64,000 nucleotides of DNA, from NCBI GenBank assembly GCA_025345505.1, contig JANVCC010000152.1, positions 691,318 through 755,317 on the forward strand. Direction: 5' to 3'. A model generated the notes under the pieces. That model searched no databases and was not told where the DNA came from. It saw only the letters and a list, made by a program, of their open reading frames with translations. This document shows, piece after piece, positions 38,593 to 62,400 of this stretch. The stretch's first letter is position 1; each line of letters opens with the position of its first letter. The DNA is from Todiramphus chloris collaris. Taxonomy: Eukaryota > Chordata > Aves > Coraciiformes > Alcedinidae. Made by a program: the position numbers and the translations under genes.

Positions 38593-40482
38593 TAAAATAA
38601 CTGTAGAATTAATTTGAAAACTCTATGCTTTAGGAAACTTCCAAAATTTTTGGAAAAAAGAACCCCTTTTATTCTAAATGTAGATATACATTCTTTAAAA
38701 TATGCATTGGAATAGAATATTAAAATATTTTCTCCTGAGAAATTTTAACTATGAAGGTCAATTTCTCTGTTGCTACTGGCTACAGAGTAATAGCAAAAAA
38801 ATGACAAGAATCACATCAGTCAGCTAGCAGCTACCAGCGCTTCTGGACAGGCTTATCATTTGCAGAGATTCTCCCTCAAAAATCAGGGAAATGCTCTTCC
38901 ATTGATGAGGAATAGGAGGCAGAGAAATGCAAGACAAGGAGTCTCCTGTGATACTCTCTTTCTGTACCCTGTAGGAGGTTGAGTTCAACTAAGAGAGACA
39001 GAGGTAATGAGAGAAAGAACAGAAGAATGGAAGAAAGTAAGATTCCCTTGTATTCAGTCTATACACCCTAGGCATAGTGTTACTTGGGCACATCCCTGAG
39101 TCCTATCAGCTCTTTCTGGTGATAAAACAGTTATTGTTCCATTAATTTATTAATGCATGACATACAAGGACAAAGCTGTGTGTTTGGTGACAGAACAGGG
39201 TGTCCCTACTGACATAAGCTGGTGAACAGTAAAAAGAACAGTCCCTTCCACGAAACTGCAATGCTGAAAGTCTTCGTGATGTCTGAAAATCCATTTTTAA
39301 AGCATTAGAGCTCATTGTTGTGGGTTCCTTTGGCTAAACCTCTTGTTTTCAAAGTCAGAGGTGGCTTGACATTCCTGCTCTAACAAGCTGTTGAACCATT
39401 GCTATCTGCCAGAGACCAAGAGACACCTTGTTGGCTGTGCCAGTTCCAGACAGGCCTAACCTCCTCATAACTCTGGGTGCGTTCCTTTTTAAAAAATTAA
39501 AAAGAGGTTTGGGGTTTTTTTTCTTTTTTTTTTTTCAGTTGGGGTAAATTTCAGAATTATTATTTGGGCATGAGCCAGCCTCGTGCTCAGCACGCCTGGG
39601 AGTCATTGAGGGTTTGCAAATGATGCAGTGCTGCAAACAGTCCCTGGGAAACATGGGCTCCAAGCTTCCCATTGCTTACCTTAGGACAGGAGAATACCCC
39701 AGGCAGGAAGGGTCTGTTTTATGGAAGGATTGTCCATATAATTTTGTGCCTCACTGAGCCCTGGAAGAGCTTGGGTATCAGAGAAACTGAAGTGTGAATA
39801 CAGCACTAGCCAGACATCTAATGGATGAGTTGGAAAGCAGCACAGCAAATAGTGAGAGAAGCTAGCAACAGGAGTGGTTAGTGGGGCTGCTACTTAAAAT
39901 AAAGTCATTTTGCCAATATATTAATTTGACTATTATCTAAAAACACAGGGGACTGGGATACCCCACTATAATAGAGCACTCAGTACTGGGGAGATGCTGT
40001 AGCCATCACATCACAAGCTCAGTAAAAGACTCTGGCACACATGAACATCAACTGCATTTATTTTTTACATGACAGATGAGTTTGCTTTACGTGCAGGGAA
40101 CATTTAAACAAATTTAGAGAGGAGCTTTAAGGAAAATTGGCCTGTTTGGAAAACTTGTGTCTCTTGACTGGAATTTTGCTTCTAAAATCCGAGGAAACAA
40201 GATGACCCCACACTGCAGACTCCCCTAGGACTGGGGCTCACCTAAAAAAAATCATCAGAAAAATCAAGACAAGATCTTTCAGCATTGTGCTTAAGAAAAA
40301 CTTCTTAGCTGTCATTCAGAAGCTAGTATGCATAACTGAAACTCTTCAAGTCGTTTATGTAGGAAAAAAATAAATGTATTATGTATTTTCTTTGGTTACA
40401 TATAACATACTCATTGTAATTACGTTATTCCCGTCTCCTGTACTACAGTAGCACAACTCCAAGGTTTCCTTCAGGCCTTTTA

Positions 40483-40495
40483 TCACTAGGTGGCG
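40483..40495 (+). promoter_or_regulatory. CTCF-like core motif
   Basis: TCACTAGGTGGCG fits CCASYAGRKGGCR except at the first base. A GACGTCA CRE-like half follows directly (40496-40502). Confidence 0.45.
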
Positions 40496-41717
40496 ACGTC
40501 AGAAGACAGAAACACGATGAAGAACCAGGGACAGAGCAGCACCCTGAAATGTTTAACTTTCACCACAGCTTGACGGAAATATTAAACCCCGGGCAAACTC
40601 TGATCTATTTATTTATTTGAAAATTGACGTACTGACTTTAAATTTAAAGCAATTAAAAGAAATGTCAGCCTAGGACAATAAATCCTTTAATGCAAGATAA
40701 TCCTTGAATTATAACCATTCTAATCCTTGTAATATAAACATTTTGGTGGGAATTCAACCTACCATCTACATAAACACCTGTCCACACCTCTTCACCATGT
40801 GAAATCTATAGAAGTGCTATGCAAATAAGATAAGAAAGAATTGTATTTAATTTCCAGGTTTTTCTCTCCTTGTGGTTTTGTTAACACATATTTTTAAAGA
40901 AATACATGGAGATGTTTAAAAGATTTGTTAAAACAGTACAAAAAATGTCAGCAGAATGAATTCCAAGGTAGCAGTAGTTTTCCACTACAGACCAAGCAAA
41001 GCAGAGCAAACTTAAGACATGCATCATGTTATTCAAATGCATCTGTAAGAGTATTAGCTCTGAACAGAATCCAGCATCCTATTCAAAACGTTTCAAGCAG
41101 AAAAGTAACAGCACCTCACTGCTGTAGATGTTAACAGTTTCCTGCATATACTCATCCACAAAATGTCTTGTTCTTTGAGCAGCAAAAGTAGTACAGCTTG
41201 CTTCATTATGAATTTATTGTACCCTTCATCTCCCAAACTCCTCTGCTGCAATACTCCCACTTTCCCTTGTGAGTAGGACAGCATCCAGGCCACCTTCCCA
41301 GCCCCTGACCTCCATTTCTGGGGTTCCCTACATGAGGGTCAGCATCAGCTGCAAGCACCACACATGCTCAGTAATTCAGAGTATGCTGTGAAGTCACAAG
41401 AAAAAGAGCCCTATGCTGACCTGGCAGGTCTCTCCTTGAGCACCAGCACTAGTTGGACCTGTCACCCAGTCTGATTTTCCACATGAATATGGCATGAACC
41501 ACAGAGAACCAGAGCTTTTCGTGTGCTTCTGCTTCTCACCCAGAGACCCAATGAGAAGCTGCAGGCACTGTACCCAAAATGTGATTTACAGACATCTAAG
41601 TGTTGTTTTCTTCTAACAGGTCCACGGAAGACAGGCTGGAAGAGGCTTTCCCAAGCACAGTCACCACTGGAACTTCTGCTCTGTCCGGGCTGCAACCTGG
41701 AGCCCCTAAAAACGTTC

Positions 41718-42460
41718 TATCAAGGGTTAGGGCCGGGCAGATCACTAGGCAAGTGACAGATGCTCTCTATTAACACTGCTCCCTTACCAAAAGGAGTGAG
41801 ACTTATGGATTGGAAAAAAAACTAAACCAGATTTAATTAAAATATAAAATTATATCAATATATAGGCATATACATACATTATATACATATAAAAAAGCCA
41901 ATACTGAACCCAACCCCCCCAACGGTAGTTATGTAACCATCACCACTGATGCTGTGGAGCAGGCACTGAGGAAGTAACTCCCAGCCTGGACTCAGTAGCA
42001 GATGGGAACCAGATTCAGGAACGCACAGATCAGGATCAAAGACAGAATGGACAGAGTCCTCCTTGGACTCTAGCCATTGAAAAAGAGAGCTTGACCCTCA
42101 TGATCCATCAGCTTTATACTGAATATGACATATATGGGCTGGAATCCCTCGTTGGTCAGTTTAGGGCCACCTGTCCTGTCCACTCCTCCCTGCAGGTGTG
42201 GCCTTTCACTTTCTGCACCTCCCAGCACGGTGCACAAGATCCAGCAGTGGCCTTGGTCTGCACAGGAACAAGTATAAGCAGGAGCCTTTCTGCACACCAG
42301 TCCTTGGTAATAAATGTAAACACTGAATGTTATCACTGCTAGAAGCAGATGCTGCCTGCAAAAACAGGCTGCTAACTTCAGAGAGCACAGTTTAAAGTGA
42401 CTGAGGTGAAAAGCGACGTCACTGAACAGAATTAGTTCTGTTCTCAGTCCAAGCAGGACA
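41718..42460 (-). mobile_element. Solo LTR (family A, copy 2), just upstream of CCDC82 promoter
   Basis: This is the same family as the copy at 21 kb but on the opposite strand. The - strand start TGTCCTG is at 42460, with the shared GAACAGAACTAATTCTGTTC palindrome at about 42425-42444 and the A/T-rich TTTTAATTAAA block near 41832. Relative to copy 1 it has an extra segment of about 35 bases around 42265-42300. Its outer edge is about 450 bases from the presumed CCDC82 start. No internal genes are present. Confidence 0.75.
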
Positions 42461-42899
42461 CATCCCCACAGTGAACAGCTGCCACAACCTGCTTTCGCTT
42501 ACCCCATCGTTTGGGGGTCTAAGACAGTAAATAAATCCAGCGAGTTTGCTCCCAAGGCTGCAGAGGAGAGTTTCAGAAGCCCTGAGGAAGCTGCTTCGGC
42601 AGCCTGAGCCTGAGGTCAGGCTGGTCCTCAGCGACAGGTCACCCGTCACCGGCAGCCCCTTCGGGAAGGCACTGTTACCCCACAAGCCCTCAGATATTTT
42701 CCTCAAGAAGGTACCCAGGGCGAGCAAGAATTTGATCACAGCCAAACCACCACACTCCTAAAGCTGCCCGAACCCTGCCGGCTGAGTGGCGCTGCCCGCT
42801 GCCAAGGGGAGGCATCGAAGCCACCGGCGCTGCTACCTCACGCTTTCCGGCACGGCGGGACGGACGGACAGACACACCCCTTCCTCCTCCCGCCGCGCC

Positions 42900-42930
42900 C
42901 CGGCAGCAACTTCCGTAAACATCGCGGCAG
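42900..42930 (+). other. CCDC82: Probable CCDC82 non-coding exon 1 (3' end supported, 5' end uncertain)
   Basis: A perfect consensus donor CAG|GTGAGT lies at 42928-42936 in the CpG island, 799 bases before the exon 2 acceptor. Just upstream are an ETS-type ACTTCCG (42909-42915) and a YY1-like AACATCGCGGC, a combination common around the start of TATA-less housekeeping genes. The transcription start is inferred to lie around 42890-42910. An alternative first exon could end at one of the GGTAAC/GGTAAG units at 43021-43050. Confidence 0.5.
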
Positions 42931-43020
42931 GTGAGTGACAGGGGCGGCGGCCAATCACGGAGCGCGGAGAGCGTGGTGGGGGGCGGTAGTGTCTCCTCTG
43001 TAGCTTTGCCGCTGGACGGC

Positions 43021-43050
43021 GGTAACGGTAACGGTAACGGTAAGGGTAAG
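43021..43050 (+). repeat. GGTAAC/GGTAAG hexamer tandem array, 5 units
   Basis: Three GGTAAC units (43021-43038) are followed by two GGTAAG units (43039-43050), with no interruption. Each unit resembles a 5' splice site core, and the last two (GGTAAG) are near consensus. The array lies about 90 bases after the CAG|GTGAGT donor, inside the presumed first intron or at the end of an alternative first exon. Confidence 0.9.
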
Positions 43051-43736
43051 AGTCACGGCTGCTGCGCGAGCTGCCGGGGGGCGCGGGGCGCACGGCCACG
43101 GCAGCGGGCGGGATAAGCGCTGGCGACGCGGGGCTCGGGCCGCTTTGCGGGGTTACTGAGGCTCGGTTCGCCTCAGGGCGCCTCTGCCGCGTCGGGTCCT
43201 GCTGCGGGCGGTCAGGGAGGGGTAGGCCCGCCAGCCGGCCCGCCAGCCTGCCTGTGTGGTGTGGGCCCTCTCCTCCTGGCTGGGCCAGCCCCTCTCTTCC
43301 CCCCCACAGCTGAGGGCAGGGGCTGCGGGCTCCGGGCCTCCCCTCGGTGAGGCCTGATGGTGTTAGTCCTGAACGAAGGCGCGATACACGCTGCTCTTCA
43401 GGAGCAGGGAAGCGCTGTGCCTCAGCCGTAGGCTTCAAGTGTTACGAGGGGAGGATGGGATCTGTAGCTGCACTTCAGACCTGATTTTTCCAGTTTGGGC
43501 ATGTTGGATGTGGGCAGTTCTGCTTTTCGACGTTTTTGGGGTAAGGTATCCCTCTTCAGAAGTCCTTCTGTGTGCTTAATTTTGTTTGGTGCTGGTTTCT
43601 CTGTATATCTCTTCATATTGTTATCCCAGAAGTATGTGTAACAGCATATGTATGCCCCTGTATTTATTTACTTATTTTGGAACGGCATAATGTAATTAGT
43701 GCTAGTTATATTTTGGTGTATTGTCACAGCCTTACA

Positions 43737-57893
<14,157 letters not shown>

Positions 57894-58352
57894 GTGTCTC
57901 TGAAAGACATTTTGTCAAAATTTCAATGGCCTGTTTTATCCGCACACGCTTTATCTCTGCTTGGTCTTCGAGATTGTTTTTAGGCTGTGTTACACTTAAA
58001 TCGATATGCCTTTAAACTACTGTTGGAGAATGCACTGTATCTTTTTTTTTTCTCACCTGTGTCAGTAGTAATCCAAAGTTTTACCCAATCGGGTAATAGT
58101 CTTACTGCATAGGTCACTTTAAGTTTCCTTCTGTTCTTAAAAATAACATCTCCATATCTGCTTACTTGTGAACTAAAACTTCCACCTCTTTCCACTGAGC
58201 AGCATCACAGGGAAAGTGGGAGATGCTGAGACCTTTTGAAGTAGGTATATTTGGAAAAGCAAGGCTGTGTTATACAAGAACATATGACTTGGATCTTACC
58301 TTCCTTGTTGCTCATTACACAAGTAAGTCCAACCATTTAGAATGATGGTTAC

Positions 58353-58358
58353 AATAAA
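58353..58358 (+). promoter_or_regulatory. CCDC82: Polyadenylation signal AATAAA of CCDC82
   Basis: This is the only AATAAA between the stop codon and about 58400, 460 bases after the stop. It implies a 3' UTR of roughly 480-500 nt ending near 58375-58390. T-rich/GT-containing sequence follows. Alternative distal sites are possible. Confidence 0.65.
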
Positions 58359-58865
58359 CAGGACCCAAATGCAAAGAACTGTTTCCCCTCTGAGGAATTA
58401 GTATAGACTGTTGCAAGGCAGCAGAGGAAATATTTCGCAGTCCTGACTAACAGTAGTCATTCCTCTCTTTGGAGAGCAGGTGATGAGTCACGTTATAGGC
58501 ATCATAGAGAGTCTGGCTTAGCTGTCTAAGTGAACGCTTGGGCCCACAGTGATGACTGATAAGCATCTAGGGCAATTTACTGAGATTTTAAACATCCAAT
58601 TATGTGGTGCAAACATAATGGCTACAGCTTGCAGTAACTGAAGAATTAAGAGAATGGATTCATGTGGCCATGCAAGATAAGCAATAATTCTTCCACTGTA
58701 ACTTATCAGAAAGCAGGAGTTACTCAGAATCGTGACGCATGGCTTACCTGAATTGCGTGAAGCTCAGATCAGAGTTCTTTGAGGCCAGGAGAGTAGGTTT
58801 CTGAGGAGTTAGGAAGGGTTATGTACTGTATTGTCCATTCTGAAAAATTGGACATGATCTGCCGA

Positions 58866-59464
58866 TGCACACTTGCCACCCAGAAAGTCAACTGTGTCCG
58901 CATCTGCATCAGAAGAAATGTGGCCAGCAGGCCAAGGGAGTGATTCCCCCCCTCTGCCCTGGTGAGACCTCACCTGAAGTACTCTGTTCAGCTCTGGAGC
59001 TCTAGCACAAGGATGTTGACTTGTCAGACTAGGTCCAGAGGAGGGACATGAAAATAATCAGCAGTCTGGAACATCTCTGCTATGAAAAAAGGCTGAGAGA
59101 TTGGGGGTTTTTCAGCCTGGAGAAGGCTCTGGGGAGACCTTATTGCAGCTTTTCAGTATGTAAAGAGGGCTTATAAGAAAGATAGAGAGAGACATTTTTA
59201 CCAAGGCCTGTAGTGACAGGAGGAGGGGCAACAGTTTTAACTGGAAAGAGGGTAAGTATAGGTGGGCATAAGGAAAAAATTCTTTGCTGTGAGGGCAGGA
59301 AGACACTGGAACAGGTTGCCCAGAGAAGTTATGGATGCTCTATTCCTGGAAGTTTTTAAGGTCAGGTGGGACAGGGCTTTGGGCAAGCTGGTCTAGTGGA
59401 AGATGTGCCTGGCCATGGTGATCTTTAAAGGTCCCTTCCAACCCAAACCATTCTGTGATTCTGT
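58866..59464 (+). mobile_element. CR1 LINE 3' fragment downstream of CCDC82
   Basis: It covers about 600 bases: a GTGGCCAGCAGGCCAAGGGA block, CTGGTGAGACCTCACCTGAA, GGTCCCTTCCAACCCAAACC and the terminal ATTCTGTGATTCTGT. It is 5'-truncated and broken by stops. Confidence 0.9.
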
Positions 59465-62400
59465 CCCTGGACTTTGTGCTGCTTAGAAAATTAATTAGAT
59501 GGGGCCTAAGATAAGGTGCAGGGTTTTGAATCCAGTTAGGAACTGTTTCTACATCCTGCTGTACGCACATTCTCTTTTTACTAAGTCTTTTGTGGCTGAG
59601 GAGCTTAATGAAAGGGAAGATAATGTTAACACTTTATAGATTCATTTAACAAGTTGCTTTCCCAGAAGCAAAACTAATGAAACCTAATCTCTCATGGATT
59701 TGTCCCTAAGAAATCCCCGCATTCATTATGCCACTCTGCTGGTAACACACACTGATTGGCTAGGCAGCTGCTGCCAGGTGTGTTGCCTAATGGTGAACAT
59801 CTGGCAGCTTCTTTTCTAAAGGCACTGTACCTTAGATTTGTCGTTCAGTACCCTTTTTCCAGCATTCATTGTAAGAAGTAAACTGATTTTGTATTTTAAG
59901 GCTTTGAAATTCAGCAATGGTTAATCTACCTATCTATCTAATATCAGCACTTCTCCCATGTACCACTTAGAGGTACAACATTTGCAAATCAAGATGAAAA
60001 ATCCCAGTAAACAGATGGAGACTTACTTATGTTTGAAGATACTATTTCCATACCTTAACTATGAGTTAGATATGTAAATATTCTGTGATTTGATACACGC
60101 TGTACCTTTTTCCCTGGTTACCAAAGCTGAAGGAAATCCTCGTTATTCTTTTTCCTACTTCATCGCTGTTGTTCTGGGAATATTGGTGAGAACACATCCA
60201 TCAACTTAAAAGTACTTAAATTTCCATCTCAAATACATCTCTTTTAGAAAAAGTAATGCCCCTTGATGCCCCACTTCTTTCTGTTAACAAAATCTCTGTG
60301 CACTTTTATTGGCTTCTCCAGAAAAATAAAATAACAATGTTTGGTGTCACTTTTATTTTTGCAAAGGAAAACTGTTCTGAAATTAATTAGTTCTGTACCA
60401 TGGAATGGAGTATGCCCTCTCGGAGCCTTCCTGGCTGGTCTTAATTTCTGCTATCTTCTGAATTTTCTGAAAACTCTCAAGACTATGATTTTTATATTAA
60501 AATTTTGCTATCAAAAAGCATGTGTGATTTCTCATTCTGCCATATTCAAACTATCTGCAACCAAGTTGAAAAATAAGTTTGGAAAATTCTGGCTTGCTGA
60601 TTACAGACAATATTTCAAGAATACCTGTATCTTGATTGAGAATGAAAATTGGAAACTTGTTTCAGTGATTAGTTTTACTCCTTTTTTGGTATCTGTCACA
60701 TCCCAGATCATGTTTCTCAACTCTTCTTTATTCACCTAAGAAATGTGAGATACCTACTTCTTGTTCCTCTAGGCATTTTTTAACACATCTATGTTTTTCT
60801 GTCTGTAACAGGGATACAAAAGTATCACCTTCTTCCAAGAAACTCTTAACAGGGATACAGGATAGAGTTTCTTGGAAGAAAGTGCCTCCATATGTTTACT
60901 AATCTTGTCTGTGGTATCACCAGTTGGACTAAGAAAATGCTTAGAATTGACATCACTGATTTCTATTTCAGTAGAAAACTGATACTTGATGTGCTTTGGC
61001 AGGAGCTGACGTGATGTTTGTTTGTGTATAGTCTCTCTTAAACTTTGATATTCCCCCTCACAGAGATTGGAGGAAGTGATAATACTTTTGTGGCTGTTGT
61101 TTTACCTGAAGAGTCTACAAGACAGAGAATGTGAAGTATCATTACATCATGTTTACATTTGTCTTCACCACAGGAAACTAAAAGATTGTTTAGAAGAGGT
61201 GTATATGTAAAAATTTAGATAAGATTTTCCAGGACAGGCTGTAAATACTAGTATTTGCACAGCATGAAGTATAAAGAGGACTCTTACCTCCTGAAACCTT
61301 TTATAGAGAGAAATACTCAGTAAGAATATTTCTGCAGAAAAAAAAATTGTGCAGGTATCTAATGATGGAAGTCAGAAATCTGACTGATCTTTCATGCTTC
61401 CTTTTCCTCATTAGAAATTTTGAGTGGACTTAGGGGATGTGAATGTAATAGGATATTTTTAATTGTCCTTAGTGTTAATTTTTGAAGTGTTAGCTTTAAT
61501 TAAGATAAAGTACCTGTCTTAATAGAACAATGATGAGAGCTCAGTATGTGATGAGGTTTGGCACAGGTGATTAATGATCCTGCTTGGAAATTACTTTAGA
61601 TCCTGTAATGTTTCGATAATCTGCTCTAGTTTAAGTTCTGTAACTGGAGACTCTGATAATGATCAAGTCCACACAAGGTATTTATGCACAGGACCAGGCC
61701 TAGTCATGCAACATACTCCTGGGAGAGAAGGCCCTTGTCGCTCTATATTCTACGTCCAGCTCTTGCAGTGTAGTATGAAAAGAAGTGATTTTTCTCCCTG
61801 TGTCCACCAGTTTTTTGAAAGTCTTTTGTGGATCAAACGTGATGGTAAATTCTGCTAATAGTAGTTACTGTCATTTTTTTTTGTACAGTGAAGGCTGCTT
61901 CTGTTTCCCAAAAGCAACCATTTCTAGCAGTTCAGCAGGCAATTACAGGCAGTTCCCATGCTTAACTCCTCTAGTTTAATTTGGGTAAATAAAGACCTGT
62001 AGTTTTATCCCTTTTTAAATCTGTCTGGATAAACAGTGTGGGTGTGTTAGATAAACACATGTAAATACAATACCACTCCAAGAGAAATGCCAAGCACACA
62101 AAAAACACATAAAGTTGACTTTCTGATTTGAGAAATAAATACCAATTTCTAATCTGAGTTTAGAGGTGAGAGCAACGAATGCAAGAAAGCATGATCTACC
62201 AGCCAGGGAATAATATGAGAAATAAGTTAAATGGTACTGAAAGAACCTGATAATAATCCCCTCTGTGGCTCAAATTCCCTGAACAGTTTATGTGAATTTT
62301 GGTATTTTTCTAGGTAATAAGGGAGGGCAGGGGTTTGGGTTGGTTTTCCCTGTTGTTTATTAAGTAAGCTGTAGACACAAATTTCTTTAGATTACTCCGG

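Larger units (their letters stand above)
30977..41717. other. Gene-free sequence left of the LTR and CCDC82
   Basis: It contains CR1 fragments at 32378-32884 and 35998-36392, the microsatellite at 38562 and the CTCF-like site at 40483. No coding region is recognised, and in particular no JRKL-like ORF. Confidence 0.7.
42580..43430. promoter_or_regulatory. CCDC82: CpG island, CCDC82 promoter region
   Basis: The region is GC-rich and CpG-dense, in sharp contrast to the AT-rich surroundings. It holds an ETS-like site at 42909, a CCAAT motif (CCAATCA at 42951-42957), several GC-box-like GGGGCGG runs and the GGTAAC hexamer array. No TATA box is apparent. The long open frames on both strands are expected from low stop-codon frequency in GC-rich DNA and show no recognisable protein. 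In human the equivalent promoter is shared with the divergent gene JRKL; no such partner is visible here. Confidence 0.8.

Noticed and set aside
42833..43438. 201-codon open frame on the - strand in the CCDC82 CpG island
   Set aside because: It is GC-rich, Pro/Arg-rich low-complexity sequence expected where stop codons are rare. No recognised domain, and it overlaps the promoter and first exon on the other strand.
43572..43736. N-terminal extension of the CCDC82 frame upstream of ATG 43737
   Set aside because: It starts at GTG, has no in-frame ATG, lies before the exon 2 acceptor AG at 43728, and has no match in the human protein.
60341..60739. 132-codon open frame
   Set aside because: It begins with TTG, not ATG, and shows no homology; chance in AT-rich DNA.
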